A DNA stretch of 64,000 nt from Cricetomys ansorgei (GCA_026225945.1 JAMJFZ010001815.1:2556001-2620000); one strand, 5' to 3'; counted from the first letter of the stretch, positions 10,839 to 22,489 are shown. Numbers and translations: made by a program. Notes: a model not told the origin generated them from the sequence alone.

Positions 10839-11734
10839 CCAGAGACATGGCTTCAGGTAAGAACAGCTTAATGTAGAATAATGGGCTGAATTTGAGCTCA
10901 TGCACCACAATTCTCCAATGGGTCCCCCACTCCACTTTATCAGTAGAGCCTTACACTTAGAGTTCATGTGGCCCTCTAAGTTCTTAGGTCCCAAGGCCCT
11001 GAAGACCCACTGGGGTTCAGACAGAGTGCTTGTGCAGGAACTGGCCAGGATAAGAACGGCACGCTGCAGAAAGGCAGGCTCTGTCCACTTGTACTGCTGG
11101 TACCAATCAGAGGCAGAGGGGACATACATACGCCTCCTCGTGTATTATTAAAACTTACCTTTTGCCTTACAGAAGAATACAGAGAGTTTTACTATTAATT
11201 CTGCTCAGGTATACAGCCAGGTTTTCAATGGGGGACGGACGACGTAAAGAATGACTTCCTGTTCACTGAAAGCCCTAACTATCTCCCGTCAGCCACTCTA
11301 CAGCACTGGTTTAGGGCAAGGGAATTTGGGATGTCTGGTCCCAGGGTTTCAGGCACATGTTTATTGAGAAAAAAACAAAACAAAACTCATTTTAGTTGAG
11401 AAGATGAGTCCCTCACCTTGCTGTCTTTCTCACAGGGAGAACGGAAGCTGGGCTGTTCACTGTGCTTGGATTCTGACTAAGGTTAGAAGTATTTTAGAAC
11501 GCTGGCAATGCTACCCTTCCTTCCAAGGCTCATATCTGAGTCTCACAGGATCTCCAACCTCAGCGTGGGTACTTAGGGAGATTTTTTTTTTTCTACCAAT
11601 AGTTTCCAACCACTCATTGTAAGATTAGCCAACTTCATCTTGCAATGTTCCCTGGTTCCACATAGGTGGAGTCATGAAAAGTAGCAGCAGCTGACTGACA
11701 ATAGGCAGGAAGATGCTTCAAGGAGGTGCCCTCC
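10839..11734. other. Undetermined DNA
   Basis: No gene recognised. The 159-codon antisense frame ending at 10,650 is a fusion of this sequence with the polypurine tract and looks like chance. Any internal region of the upstream LTR element would lie here, but I see no retroviral motif. Confidence 0.35.
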
Positions 11735-12000
11735 CAATCCCGGCACCTGTGGGTATATTAGGTTACATGTCAAGGGGGCATTAAGACACTATCGCAGCTC
11801 GGGAAGCTCGCCAGAGTATCCCAGTGGGCCCAGGGTATTCATAAGGACCTTTATACATGGAAGAGGGAGAGAGAAGGGACAGAAGCCAGATGGCAGCATG
11901 AATAGGACTTGAGGAAGGGGCAGAAGCCAAGAAATGTAAGCAGCCTCTAGAAGCTGGAGAAATAAAGGGGGAAATAAAGATGGTTTGTGAAGAATGAAAC
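11735..12000 (+). mobile_element. Old MLT/MST-type LTR-element fragment
   Basis: Carries tgtcaagggggcattaag, cagtgggcccagggtattc, ggacctttatacatggaaga and ccaagaaatgtaagcagcct with ctctagaagctgga, a block shared by old mammalian MaLR or ERVL sequences. Both ends are missing. Confidence 0.45.
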
Positions 12001-12097
12001 ATAGGTGCATCCCCCAAAATCACTAGAGGAAAATCACAGCCTCATTACTACCCGCTGTTAGGGTAACTGGGTAGCCACGTGGGCCGGAAAAAACACA

Positions 12098-12620
12098 GTT
12101 TTGATTATTGTTCATTCTTTACAAAGTGGATAGACTTCAAATGGATCAAAGATCTACGTATAGTAATGAAATCTAAGCCCCATCACAATCTTGTGGTAAA
12201 TTTGCTATATAAGAGAAGCAAAGGCAAAAAAAAAATAAAAAATTAAAAAAAAAACTAGCTGAAAATGGAGTAAGCTTTTGTAACTCTCACTACCAATGCA
12301 GGGTTCAACACCCACAACATGGATGCACAAAGAACCCTAGAGGAGTTGCAAAGGCTAAACATGTGACAGAAGCATTAGCAAACGACACGAACAATCTGTA
12401 TGTAGAAAAGATGCAGAAATACCCTTTGAACACAAGATCAGCACTTACAGTGCCACACGTGTAGATTGATGGTGATGCCTGCCTACTTACTGCTTTCCCT
12501 CAGGCAGATTGACAGGATCGGAGAGCACGGCCTACCCCAATGGAGGCCATGGCACACAGTTCTGCTACACGCTGGACAAAGAGGATAGTGCGTCTCCACA
12601 ATGGGGAGTGTAACACAAGC
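12098..12620 (+). mobile_element. Old LINE-1 ORF2 3' fragment, left half
   Basis: It starts with gacttcaaatggatcaaagat, a typical late-ORF2 phrase (part shown), with A-rich degraded sequence after it. It continues at 13,037 beyond an inserted LTR. Many stops and frameshifts. Confidence 0.55.
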
Positions 12621-12628
12621 ACACACAC

Positions 12629-13036
12629 TGTGATGGCTAATCCCAGCTGTCAACTAAACACACCTCTGAGGAGGGATCCTCAGTTAAGAAACTGACTATC
12701 AGGCTGGCTTGGGGGCATGTCTGCTGGACATTTTCTTAATTTATAATTGGTGTGGGAAGGCCCAGCATATTGCATGAGGTGCCACCCCTGGGCAAGTAGT
12801 TCTAAATTAGATATGAAAGCAAGCTGAGAGAGCTATGAATAGCAAGCCTATAAGCAGTGTTCCTCAGCAGCCTCTGCATCAGTTCCTGCCTCCAGCTTCC
12901 TGCCTTGAGGTTCTTCCCCAACTTCCCATGATGATGGACTGTAAGATGTAAGCTGTATATTGAATTAGGCCCTTTCCTCCTCAAATTGATTTTTGGTCAT
13001 GATGTTTATCACAGAAACAAAGACCAAACTGGGGCA
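12629..13036 (+). mobile_element. ORR1-like MaLR LTR interrupting the L1
   Basis: Begins tgtgatggctaatccc. It contains gaggtgccacccctgggca, a gcctctgcatcagttcctgcc block and the end tttttggtcatgatgtttatc with acagaaacaaagacc. L1 sequence lies on both sides. Exact 3' boundary uncertain; flanks cacac and cacat are a possible duplication. Confidence 0.7.
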
Positions 13037-13170
13037 CATGCATTCATCCTTTGACCCAGCAATACCACCTCTAGACAAATCTCTAACAATATAAAATGCG
13101 ATGCCTATGCTGTTATTGCTTAATGGAGCAAAGGTATTGATGATGATGATGTAAATGATCTTTCCTTAAA
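13037..13170 (+). mobile_element. Old LINE-1 ORF2 3' fragment, right half
   Basis: cctttgacccagcaataccac at 13,050-13,070 is the conserved L1 phrase found near the end of ORF2, continuing the fragment at 12,098-12,620. The end is truncated next to a B3 SINE. Confidence 0.6.
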
Positions 13171-13475
13171 GCACCAATGGAAGAAGCTGGGAGGCATCTC
13201 TGTTGGTAAAGTGCTTACTTACAGCATGAGTATTGGGACCTGACTTCAGATTCCCAGGATCTATGTCAAAAACCAGGCATGGCAACATATATCTGTAACC
13301 CCAAAGGTGGAAACAGGCAGATCCCTGGAACTCATTGGTCAACCAGCCTAGCAGGATATATGATCTCTATGTTCAGTGGGAGACTCTGCTTCAACGATAA
13401 GGTGGACCATAACCGAGGGATGATATAATCTCTGGCCTTCACTACTTACACACACATGCAGAAGTGTATACATAA

Positions 13476-13519
<44 letters not shown>

Positions 13520-13525
13520 CCCACA
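13171..13525 (+). mobile_element. B3 SINE with (CA)n tail
   Basis: tRNA-like head (gctgggaggcatctctgttgg), the B3 middle (accaggcatggcaacatat; aggcagatccctggaactc), the ggttcagtgggagac equivalent at about 13,372 and a (CA)n end. Positions 13,171-13,389 are duplicated at 14,021-14,239. Confidence 0.8.
13466..13520. repeat. (CA)n microsatellite at the B3 tail
   Basis: Interrupted ACAC/ATAC run, growing from the A/C-rich B3 tail. Confidence 0.9.
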
Positions 13526-13682
13526 GGACTGATGCAACCAGCTCAAATGTATCAAACATACTTGTAAAAGCTAAATGCCAAAGAACTCTGTGAACTAATA
13601 GGAAGTGTTTTTTAAGATATAAGAGAAAAGCAAGGTGTGAAATGTAAATAGCACTCTATAATTTATGCTAATTTAAAACTAT
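13526..13682. other. Spacer between two B3 elements
   Basis: AT-rich; nothing recognised. Confidence 0.4.
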
Positions 13683-13893
13683 AGGGGCTGGGAAGATGAC
13701 ACCATAAGCCATAAGATGGTGCATAAGCATGTGGGCCCGAGTTCATATGCCCAGAACCCATATAAGCAACAGGCTCGGTGCCACATGCTTGTTATGCACT
13801 GAGAGTGGAGGAGACAGACATGTAGATCCCTGAAGCTCATTGGCCAGCCCATATAGCTGAACTGATGAGTTTCAGGTTCAGTGAGAGACTCTA
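13683..13893 (+). mobile_element. Second B3 SINE, 3' truncated
   Basis: Begins ggggctgggaagatgac and carries aggctcggtgccacatgc, tagatccctgaagctcattg and gttcagtgagagactcta. It ends abruptly at the start of the MT-type LTR. More diverged from the first B3 than the duplicated segment at 14.0 kb is. Confidence 0.75.
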
Positions 13894-13895
13894 CA

Positions 13896-14494
13896 TGGTG
13901 GTTTGAATGAGAATGCCCTCCTATTAGCTCATATGTTGGAATACTTGGTCCCTGTTGGTGGACTGTTTGGGAAGGATGAGGAGATGTGGCCTTGTTAGAG
14001 GTGTACTAGCACCAATGGAAGCACCAATGGAAGAAGCTGGGAGGCATCTCTGTTGGTAAAGTGCTTACTTACAGCATGAGTATCGGGACCTGACTTCAGA
14101 TTCCCAGGATCTATGTCAAAAGCTAGGCATGGCAACATATATCTGCAACCCCAAAGGTGGAAACAGGCAGATCCCTGGAACTCATTGGTCAACCAGCCTA
14201 GCAGGATATATGATCTCTATGTTCAGTGGGAGACTCTGCCTGGGGGAGGGTTTTGAGGTTTTAAAAGCCCACACTATTCTCAGTTAATTCTTTCTCTGCA
14301 TCGTACTTGCAGATCAGGATATAAGCTCTCAGCTACTGCTCCAGTGCCATCCTTGCCTGCTACCCTGCTTGCTACCATGATGGTCATTAACTCTAATAAC
14401 CCTCTGCAACCTGGAGTCCCCAAATTAAATGTGTTCTTTTACAAGTTGCCTTGGTCCTGGTGTTCTGCCACCACAATAGAAAGGTAACTAATAT
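13896..14494 (+). mobile_element. MT-type MaLR LTR carrying a foreign 219-bp insert
   Basis: Starts tggtggtttgaatgagaatg, breaks off after gtggccttgttagaggtg, resumes at tgggggagggttttgagg (about 14,240) and ends with the ccacaatagaaaggtaacta signature. A primer-binding-like tggtaccaagagtgggg follows at 14,501, as in MaLR elements. The interruption is the B3-derived segment at 14,021-14,239. Confidence 0.8.
14021..14239 (+). repeat. Near-identical copy of 13,171-13,389 inside the LTR
   Basis: 219 bp, the same length as the source, with four substitutions by eye and no indels. It contains the B3 head and middle but no tail, so it is not a normal retrotransposed SINE. A 12-bp micro-duplication (agcaccaatgga twice) sits at its left edge, 14,008-14,031. 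Confidence 0.9.
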
Positions 14495-14670
14495 AGAAGT
14501 TGGTACCAAGAGTGGGGTTTTGACATGAAAGGCCTGACCATGCTGTTCTTTAGAGGAATGTGGAAGACTTTGGAGCTTTGGACTAGAAAGCCATTGAACA
14601 CTATGTGGGGATTAAGAGGCCATCCTAGTAGGAGCCGTAAGAGCTAAAGTCATATTTTAAATTTTAATTA
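14495..14670 (+). mobile_element. MaLR internal sequence fragment
   Basis: Directly follows the LTR: tggtaccaagagtggggtt (PBS-like), then gaggaatgtggaagactttgg and ggccatcctagtaggagc, the usual start of MT-type internal regions. Non-coding and cut off by the next element. Confidence 0.65.
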
Positions 14671-14671
14671 C

Positions 14672-15232
14672 TGTGCCTAAAAGATCTATAAAACAAGGAG
14701 AGATAACTTCCTGAAATGCTGGGAATAGTGCTGTTTATGTAAAATACAAAAGACAGAATCCTGTAATCTCCACTTGCCCAAGGACAGATTATTTCCTGGA
14801 ATGCTGAGTGGGTGCTGTTCATGTGAGATGTCAGGCCATGTAAGTAGATTCCCTGAGCAAGTTTGGTTCATCCAATTGCACTGAATGTGTTCCAACCACA
14901 CCCGACATGCTTGGTTACTAATAGGTGGGAGATACCTAGACAGGAAGTGCATCAGGATATATGTTTGCCCCTGGTTGGGCCTGGTGGGAAGTACATAGCC
15001 TTATGGGTTAAGCTTTCATAAGCACCTACCAGATGTGACCTGGTACCATTTTGTGGGAACCCTGGAGTGTAGCTCAGGACCACTCTGTGGTAACCTCGGA
15101 ATGGTCCTGACCGGAGTCCATCATTAGCAGACAGTATTTAATTAATTCAATTAAAGCTTGGCTCAAATATGGCTCAAATTTGTGGTGACGGTCTTATTCT
15201 CGACCAGAGGGATTGACAGAACCTGGAAGACA
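14672..15232 (+). mobile_element. Candidate LTR of another ERV family
   Basis: A block bounded by tgtgcc and gaca that interrupts the MaLR internal sequence. After it comes gtggtgccgagagc, whose tggtgccga matches the start of a tRNA-Phe-type primer-binding site. Internal near-repeats (tcctgaaatgctggg and tcctggaatgctgag) are visible. The family was not recognised. Confidence 0.4.
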
Positions 15233-15261
15233 GTGGTGCCGAGAGCAGAGCACTCATATGC

Positions 15262-15571
15262 ATAAAGTAAAATAAATCAATCTAAAATTTAATGAAAGAT
15301 AAGATTTTATTTTGGCTTATGGTTCTAGAAAGATTAGAGTCAAAATGGCAAGGAGGCGTGACAGCAGGCTGCAGGAGTGTGAATCCGAGAGAGGAAACTG
15401 GAAGTGGGTCAGGCTATAAAACCTCAAGGCCCACTCCAAGTGTGTATCTCCTCCGGTAATGCTGCATCTCCTAAAGGTTCCACAACTTCCCCAAATGACA
15501 CCACCAACAGGGAACCAAGTGTTCAAATTCATGAGCCTGTGGCGAGTATTTCTCATTCAAACCACCATACA
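15262..15571 (-). mobile_element. MT-type MaLR LTR, antisense
   Basis: Reverse complement of the MT layout: ggcttatggttctagaaag, aacctcaaggcccactcc, tctcctccggtaatgctgc and the end ttctcattcaaaccaccat. It faces the LTR at 13.9 kb head to head. The poly(A)-side end is truncated. Confidence 0.75.
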
Positions 15572-18500
15572 CGCAATAAATACTCAAAACTAAATATCTA
15601 GAAAAATAGAGGAAAAACGTACTAATAGTTATGTATTCACAGAACTGTTTTTCCATAAGGAATCACAGGGAGGCTAAATCAGACACCACAGAGTTACAAT
15701 TTGACCTTGGCCATCTGCTTGGAGCTACTGGAAGCCCACAGAACCTTTAAGAAGTGGGGCTTCATCGGAGGAAGTTGCATCCTTAGAAAATCAGCCTTTG
15801 AAAAGATTTAGGGACCTGGCCCTTTTCTGTTTCTGTTTTCATGTCTTGGTTGCCTTGAGGCCATGCGACCAACTTTCGCCGTACTGCATGGCTACTGTGT
15901 GCTGGATCAACACAGGCCCGGAACAGTGGCACCAAACTACCGTGGACTGAAAGAGCTGAAGCCGTGAGCTGAGCAGACCCTTTCCTTTATGGGTAATCTC
16001 AGGCATGATGTCACCAAATAGAAAGCTTATGAGCACACAGTGAAGTTAGGGTTAGGGAGGAGCAGGACAAAGGAGGACAAAGGCTCCTAATTCGGGATTA
16101 GATAAGCCTTTAACATATTCAAAACTAAAACGAAACCCAAAAGTTTAAAAGAATCCTAAACTCAGGTGCATAACTAGATGGCACTGCTTTGTACAAAATG
16201 AGTAACACAAGCACCCAGAAAACAACCACGGGAAGTCACTGCAGCACGAGACTTCAACTCACAGTTAACAGGACTTGGCATGCTAAGCAAAAAGACTTTT
16301 GAGCAAATCTCGGTCTTAGTTTCGTTGCATGGTTGATGTAATGATTCTGAAGTTCTTCGAGTCATCCACAGACCTGAGCAAACGAGAACAGAGATGCAAA
16401 TACAGAGCTGGGACAGCAAGAGAGAGCGCCGCGCACTGCGCTTTTGAATGGAAGGTCTCCAAAGGAAACTACAATTTAAGTTGTGTGTGTCTCTGTATGA
16501 GTGTGTGATATGAGTGCAGGAGACCTTGGAGGCCACGGGAGGGCTTCAGGTCCTCTGCAGCTGCAGGCAGTTGCGAGCAGCCTGATGTGGGTGCCGGAAA
16601 ATGAATACCTACCTCTGCAAGAGCAAAAGCGCTCTTAATGGCACGGTAAGAAGCACCTCACTATCCAGGGTGGTTTTGAAGAGTCATTTGCCAGCTATCA
16701 AAGTAATCAAGGACTCCTTGGCAAAGTGGCTTTTGAGGGACTGGAAGAGGGAAAATCTGTGTGTTGTGGAGGTGTGTGGTAAATGTTCAGAGATGGGTGT
16801 CGTTGCTAAGGTTGTAGCCCAGCCAGCAACTAAACCCAGAGACTCAAGGCCAAACCCAGAAGTTCTATTTCTCTGTATGTGTTTTCCACCATGGAATCTG
16901 CTCTCTATAGAATCTGCAGTTTGGTACTACTTCTTCACATCTGAATTTAGTTAAAGCCACCCAAATGGTACCTTTCTTGTTTTATTCTCTTCTTTAATAT
17001 AAGTAATAGTTTTAAAAAGCCAATCGCCGGCCTTCCCCGGGCATCTCGGGTCTGAGCAGCTCCAGGGCTGCTCAGCCTCTAAATATCTTTTAAAACTGTT
17101 CTTCCTACAGCCGTGCACTCCAATGCTCACTCTGGGATGTGGACCTTGCTGTGATGTGACCTCCTAGTGGAATGCGGCTATTTTTTTCTCCTTTAAGTGA
17201 CCCTGTTTCTTCTCCTGCAGAGGGAGCTGAGGAGGAAAACAGCAAGCGAATGAAGAGATGGAGGACGAAGGATGGCGAGGAGAAAGCGCTTTAAAATTCT
17301 TGTGAATGGCTGTTGACTGACTAGCAGAGCTTTGAGCAGCACGAATTTAGTTGCATTCCCAAGACTGGCCAGAGGGGCATCCTGGCACAGCAGCCGCATC
17401 TGCAGACTTCTACCTTTCCTCCACCCTCAGGAGGCTCCTCCCTAGCCACACAGCAGTTACCAAGAGCCCACCCCTCGGTTGCTGTGCGGTGCATCAGATT
17501 GGTCCTCACCATACGATGAGTTCCAGGTGCATGTGCTCGAGCATTTCCCCTGTCTCCGTGGCATATTCATCACCATCTAATTCACGTTGTACTGCCCTTT
17601 CCTAAACGTTGTGAGCCTTTATCGAGTACTGCAAGCATGTGGGCGTAGTGCCCGGAGGCCAGCGGGCCCTCGACCCCACCCCCTGTAGTTTGAGCCTCCA
17701 CTTACAGCTTTTAATCTCCAGTCCCTGTAATTCAGGACTACAAAGGGCCACGCTGAAAATGGCTCACTTAACCTCTCAAAGGCAGCTGGCCAGTTGCCAC
17801 TCAGTTACTGAGTTGAGTGCAGGACCCCTGCCTCTCTTGGGAGGCAAACAAAGCTTCTGACTTTCTCTCTGCCTCTTTTGCACACTCCCAAGCCTGTAAC
17901 AGGGAATGCTGTTTCCATTGGCCAGGGGCCCTGGCAAGGCTCCCCAAGGCAATTTTCCAGCCCTACATTCAGTAGAGAGCCTGAAAGGCTGCTGCTGCAA
18001 TTGAGCCCTGCGGGAGTAGGGAGGGTGGCCCAATGTCTTCCAGCCGGTGGCTCTCAAACCTCACGAGTGCACACCTTTGAAAGGGGAGAGAAAGTAGACA
18101 CAATTAAGAACAGAATCCCAAACATCGGAAATCTCATTTGGTTCAAATGTCCTCTGCCGGTAAAGCAAGTCCCATTTTGAACATGCCTGTGGCCAGGTGC
18201 TGTTTGGCTATAGATCTAGGTATTTTTAGAATTGCCATGCTAGGAATTTTATTAAGATCAGCATGCGACCCCTGCTCAGTGTGTCTGACAAACACACCTC
18301 CTCCCGGTTCTGACAGCATCTCACCTAAAATTTGGCTCCTGGCAGTTCCTTCAATCCTGGCAATGGTCCACTGAGCCTGGCAGGACTCCTCCAGGTTCTC
18401 AGGAGAATGGGGAAGTCACAGGCTTCAGTCACAACTCTGAAGCTGACCAAACGGCATTGCTGGGGGCAGGTTCGAAAGAAGCCAACTTCAGTTCCCAACC

Positions 18501-18734
18501 TAAGATTTCTGACTTCTAACTCTCCTTGGATCTTTTTTCAATATGCAAAGACACTTGGGAAACAAGGTCAGGTTTGCTAAATAACACCTGGGAATCTCTG
18601 TAACGAGTTACAATCAGCCTGAGTCCGGAGACTGCATCTGCATCTGTGGCTTCAACTATGGACAACTGTCTGAAAACATTCAGAAAACAGTTGTACCCAG
18701 CACATATATTTTTATTTCTTGGCATCGCCCTCTG
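15572..18734. other. Single-copy DNA, 3.1 kb, no clear gene
   Basis: No repeat of any size recognised. GC is higher than in the flanks, with CpG-containing spots at 16,425-16,445 and 17,025-17,050. Frames of up to 120 codons have no recognisable domain. A splice-acceptor-like site at 17,180-17,220 is described in the findings. A candidate region for regulatory sequence or an unrecognised exon. Confidence 0.4.
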
Positions 18735-18890
18735 AACGGTACAGTAGAGTAACTATTTACATAGAGTTTACACTAGGTCTTTTAAGTCATGCAGCAATGA
18801 TTCAAGCGTACAGGACTGTGTATACATGCAAATACAGGCTACGTGTAAATACTAGTCCACTTCACAGTTGTCACTAGAGCGAGGGTGGTG
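18735..18890. mobile_element. Old DNA transposon fossil
   Basis: Motifs tacagtagagtaactatttac, tacactaggtctttta and catgcaaatacaggctacg fit the terminal part of an ancient pogo/Tigger-type element, as at 5.6 and 36.4 kb. Decayed. Confidence 0.4.
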
Positions 18891-20524
18891 TTTTTGATGC
18901 TTTGTGCTCTGACCTGCTGAGTCCTCTTTCTTCTTTCTTTACCTACAAGTTTCCTGTCATGGAAGAGAAAAAAAGACTTCAAAAAATGTGTGATCAAACT
19001 GATTACTGTTTCTCCATACTGATTGTGGATTTTGAATCGTAAGAAAGATATCTCCTCTTTCGTATTATAGAGCAGAGATGAATATTAAAGGGAGAGAGAG
19101 AGAGAGGTGGGAGGAACCAGGGCACTAGGATTGGAGGGGAAGAGTGTTGACTGCCAGAGCATTTGGGGAAGGCTCCTTTGCTGGTGACCAAATCATGGGA
19201 TGCCCACCTGGGGAGGGGCTGGAGGTGAGCTAGGGCAGAAGTTAGGTCCCAGGGTAGGGGATACTGAAACTTCTGTTAACTGTTGGGGCACGGCAGCACT
19301 GCATCACAGCACAGTACCAGGCCAGATGGCACCTTCCTCTTCTCAAACTAGGAAGAAAAGAAGGAAGTGGACCCTATTTCCTGCGCTGAGTCCTAGAGTC
19401 ACAGGTCCAGTTTAGGATGGTGAAAAATGTTCAGATCTGGTGGGACATTGACATGTGCCCTTAAACTGACTTCAACTTTGTCACAGAAAGGGATTCCAAA
19501 CTTACAGAATGGTCCCGAGATGCTGTCAGTGGAGGCTTGACCCAACTGGAGCAAGAGTCCGTATTCATAATTTAGGGTGGTGACTGGAAATGTCAAGGCC
19601 ATTTGCTTATGTTCTGAAAGATATTGTGGCCAAAAATTTATGGAAGAATGGGGTATCAAAGAGGTTCAGTGGCTTTTTCCAAGTTTCCAGTGTGTTAAAG
19701 GTATAACTAGAATCATAGAGCAGCGTTTGGCTGGTTCCAAACCCACACTGATTCTGCTCTCATGTCTTCTCAAGATGTGGCTTTGGTTGGCACGGTTGAA
19801 CAGGTGTGAAGGCATCCTTCCCTTTCAACAGCCCTTTGCTGGGTATTAATGCTAAACACAAAATCCTGTGGGTTAGTGGGAGAAACTCCCCAAATGTAGA
19901 CCAGGCTTCCACTGGAGGCTTAGAAAAATCAATGCAGAATACTTCTTCTGCCTCTAGAGAATAAAGAAACATTAAAAGCATTTCCCTGTGGCTCCACAAT
20001 ACAAAACTCATGGTTGAAACTCTCTGCCTGACAGCTAATTAATTTGGAAGAATCAGTCATTAATACCTGAGGCTAATATCCCTCAGGCAAGTACATCTAT
20101 TCACATCTGGAAACATAATAGGATCAGGCTCTGAGTATCTGGCTGCCAGAAGGAATTCCTAGAGCTAAAATGGTTGTAGCCACAGCTGTAGAAAAACAAA
20201 GTGCTGCCGAGACAGAGTAGCCACCTCAGAGCAGGGAAGGCCATAGGCATTTGTATATAACCCAGCGTGTTTCTCAAAAAAGCCTTTTATGGTCTGCTGA
20301 TAGCCATAGTATTTCAGTTATTAAAACCAGCAACAACTGTTTTGAGTGCCTCCCGGCACTGAGAACTGAGGGAGAAACAAGCAAGCATGCAAGCAAGCAA
20401 GCAAACAAACAAAACCAAGAATAACCAAACAAAAACCCTCAGTGGCTATACAGCAAACTACACCAAAAGCCCTCAATACAAAGTATGGCACAATTGCCAA
20501 GATGGAAGTTAAGAGATGAGCTTG
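18891..20524. other. Single-copy DNA
   Basis: No gene recognised. A short (GA)n stretch lies at about 19,091-19,106. A (CAAG/CAAA)n run lies at about 20,377-20,412. The remainder has no long open frame. Confidence 0.45.
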
Positions 20525-20592
20525 GGGCCGGACAGTGGTGGCACATGCCTTTAATCCCAGCACTTAGGAGGCAAAGGCAGGCAGATCTCGAG
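20525..20592 (+). mobile_element. B1 SINE, 5' fragment
   Basis: ggtggcacatgcctttaatc and ccagcacttaggaggcaaag with a polymerase III A-box-like region, broken off after aggcagatctcgag. A short GA-rich stretch follows before the next SINE. Confidence 0.85.
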
Positions 20593-20635
20593 AAACCAAA
20601 CAGAGGGGAGTGGGGAGAGAGAGAGGGAGAGAGAT

Positions 20636-20826
20636 GAGCTTGGTGTGGTGGTACACACCTGTAAGCTCAGTACTTGGAGATGGTGACAGAAAGATTGTGA
20701 GTTCAAGACTAGTCTCTGCTTTACAGTGAGGATCTGTCTCTAAAAACCAAGGGCTCAGCTGGAAAACCTTTGCCTGGCACCATGTAAGAATCTGGGTGGC
20801 ATCTTCACCATGCAAAAAAAAAAATT
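20636..20826 (+). mobile_element. B4-type (B1-ID fusion) SINE
   Basis: The left part is B1-like (gtgtggtggtacacacctgt; tctgtctctaaaaacc). The right part aligns to an ID element (ggctcagctggaaaacc, tttgcctggcacc, then an A-tail at 20,815). This fusion is the B4 architecture. Confidence 0.7.
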
Positions 20827-22489
20827 AAGAAGTGAAACTGTGGTGTGTAAAGTAAGTCTGGTCCTAGTGTGGTTTGCGTGGGAACTCAGAGGGCCTCCAG
20901 GAAATGAGTGGGGAGGGTGCAGTTGGAAAAGACAGATGGATGAGTGTTCTTTCTTCCAGGGAGCATACTTCAGCTGACCACTTGGTGGCACAAGCCAAGG
21001 CTACATTTCCCAGCCTGCTTTGTGGATGAGTGTGTCCACCACGTGACCACAGTTTGGAGAACAGGACTGTGCAGCGGGACTCTGTGGTGGCCCTTAGAGA
21101 AAAGGAGTGTTCCCCTCCCTGCTTCTTACCTGGGACTTGAGATGAGAGTGTGTTTGGGGCTTGGCCGAGGCTCCCAAGCAGCTGTACACAGTTATGTGAA
21201 AAAGAAGTGAACTTCCAACAGTGGGATGCTGCCCTTTGAGCAATCTGTGCTGCAGCACCTGGTCTGCGCTGATCAGAAGAAGGCCCTAGAGGAAGCCACA
21301 GTGTAGTTGGGTGAAAGCATTGTGAGTTACTAACAAGGAGACAGTGTGAAGGGCACCAGAGTAGAGCAGCACCATGCGTGCCGGTCCCTTTCAGAAACAG
21401 GCCTGTTGTGTGTGAAAGAAGCTTGGCATGTGCCGAGCTAGTCTCCGCATTATGCTCAAAGGAACGCTTTGGTGCAGCAACGGGAAGTCAGGCACAAACA
21501 ATTTCAGTCCTTGCCTTTCTTCCTCCAGAAACGGTTAAAAGGGGGCCCGGCTGGCTCTGCCAAGCAACGGTGGAATAAGTTTCCCGTCTTCTCTGATATT
21601 TACCTTCTGCTGCAGCACCGTGGGTCCCCCACTCCCTCCCCTGTCTCTGCAATGCAGGGCTCTCTTCCTCAGCCTCCTTCTCTTCCTTTATCAGGTGTCT
21701 GCTTGGGGTGAGCTTGCAGCTTGCTCTGCAGGAATCCAACTGTGCAGGCAGCTTCTGATACCCTGTGGTTTGAGTGTGGTGACATTTGATCCCATTATGC
21801 GCTCTTAGTGTAGTGAGACTGAGTTTAGAGGTGGACCAGTGGCTGCCTGGGGATTCCAACTAAGTAAAGCCATCAGGTGGAGCACCAGGATTGAATCTTG
21901 GTAGCTTTATAAAGTGATATACACTCTTTCTCTTTCCAGGTGATCTCCAGCCCCACCTCAGGACTTTGCCAAGAAGGGTATTACCAGACATGTACTTTGA
22001 ACATCCAGAGCTGTGAGCTAGCTATGCCTCTTTTCCTTACAATGCTATGGAGCCCCAGAGATTTCCGTACAGTCATAAGTAAACAGATTGACGCAGATAG
22101 TAAGGGGATCTGGAAAAGCCAATGGGATTGTTTTCTTGCAGGAGGGATTCTCTACCTTTCTTCAGTGGTTCTAGGGGTCTATACATAGTTTTATGGAGAA
22201 AGTTTCCCTTTAAGGGGCGCATGCTCTGTGGGGAGGCAACACCTGCAGAAGCCTTTTAAGGCGAATGGTAAGCTGTGATTGTTAGAACCTAGAATACTCT
22301 GCAGGACAGGAGCCAGTCTCCCGGGATCGGGATCCGAGGACAGCGCTCAGGGTTGGTGCTGTGCTGGCCGGTGGCACAGGACGTGTTACACCATTCTTTG
22401 CTCCAGAGACTGTCTTCACGTCATTCTATCCTTGACCCAAGACTCAGGAATTAGCCAAATAACCACCAAGTGCACTAGTGATGATAGGT
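20827..22489. other. Single-copy DNA
   Basis: No gene recognised. A 123-codon antisense frame (21,488-21,859) has no recognisable domain. The stretch at about 21,900-22,040 (cagacatgtactttgaacatc) may be a decayed MLT1 LTR. Confidence 0.4.

Noticed and set aside
10650..11129. 159-codon minus-strand frame
   Set aside because: Half of it is the complement of the polypurine tract (Ser/Leu/Pro-rich low complexity).
16044..16060. Telomere-like gttagggttaggg
   Set aside because: Two units only. Too short to call interstitial telomeric sequence.
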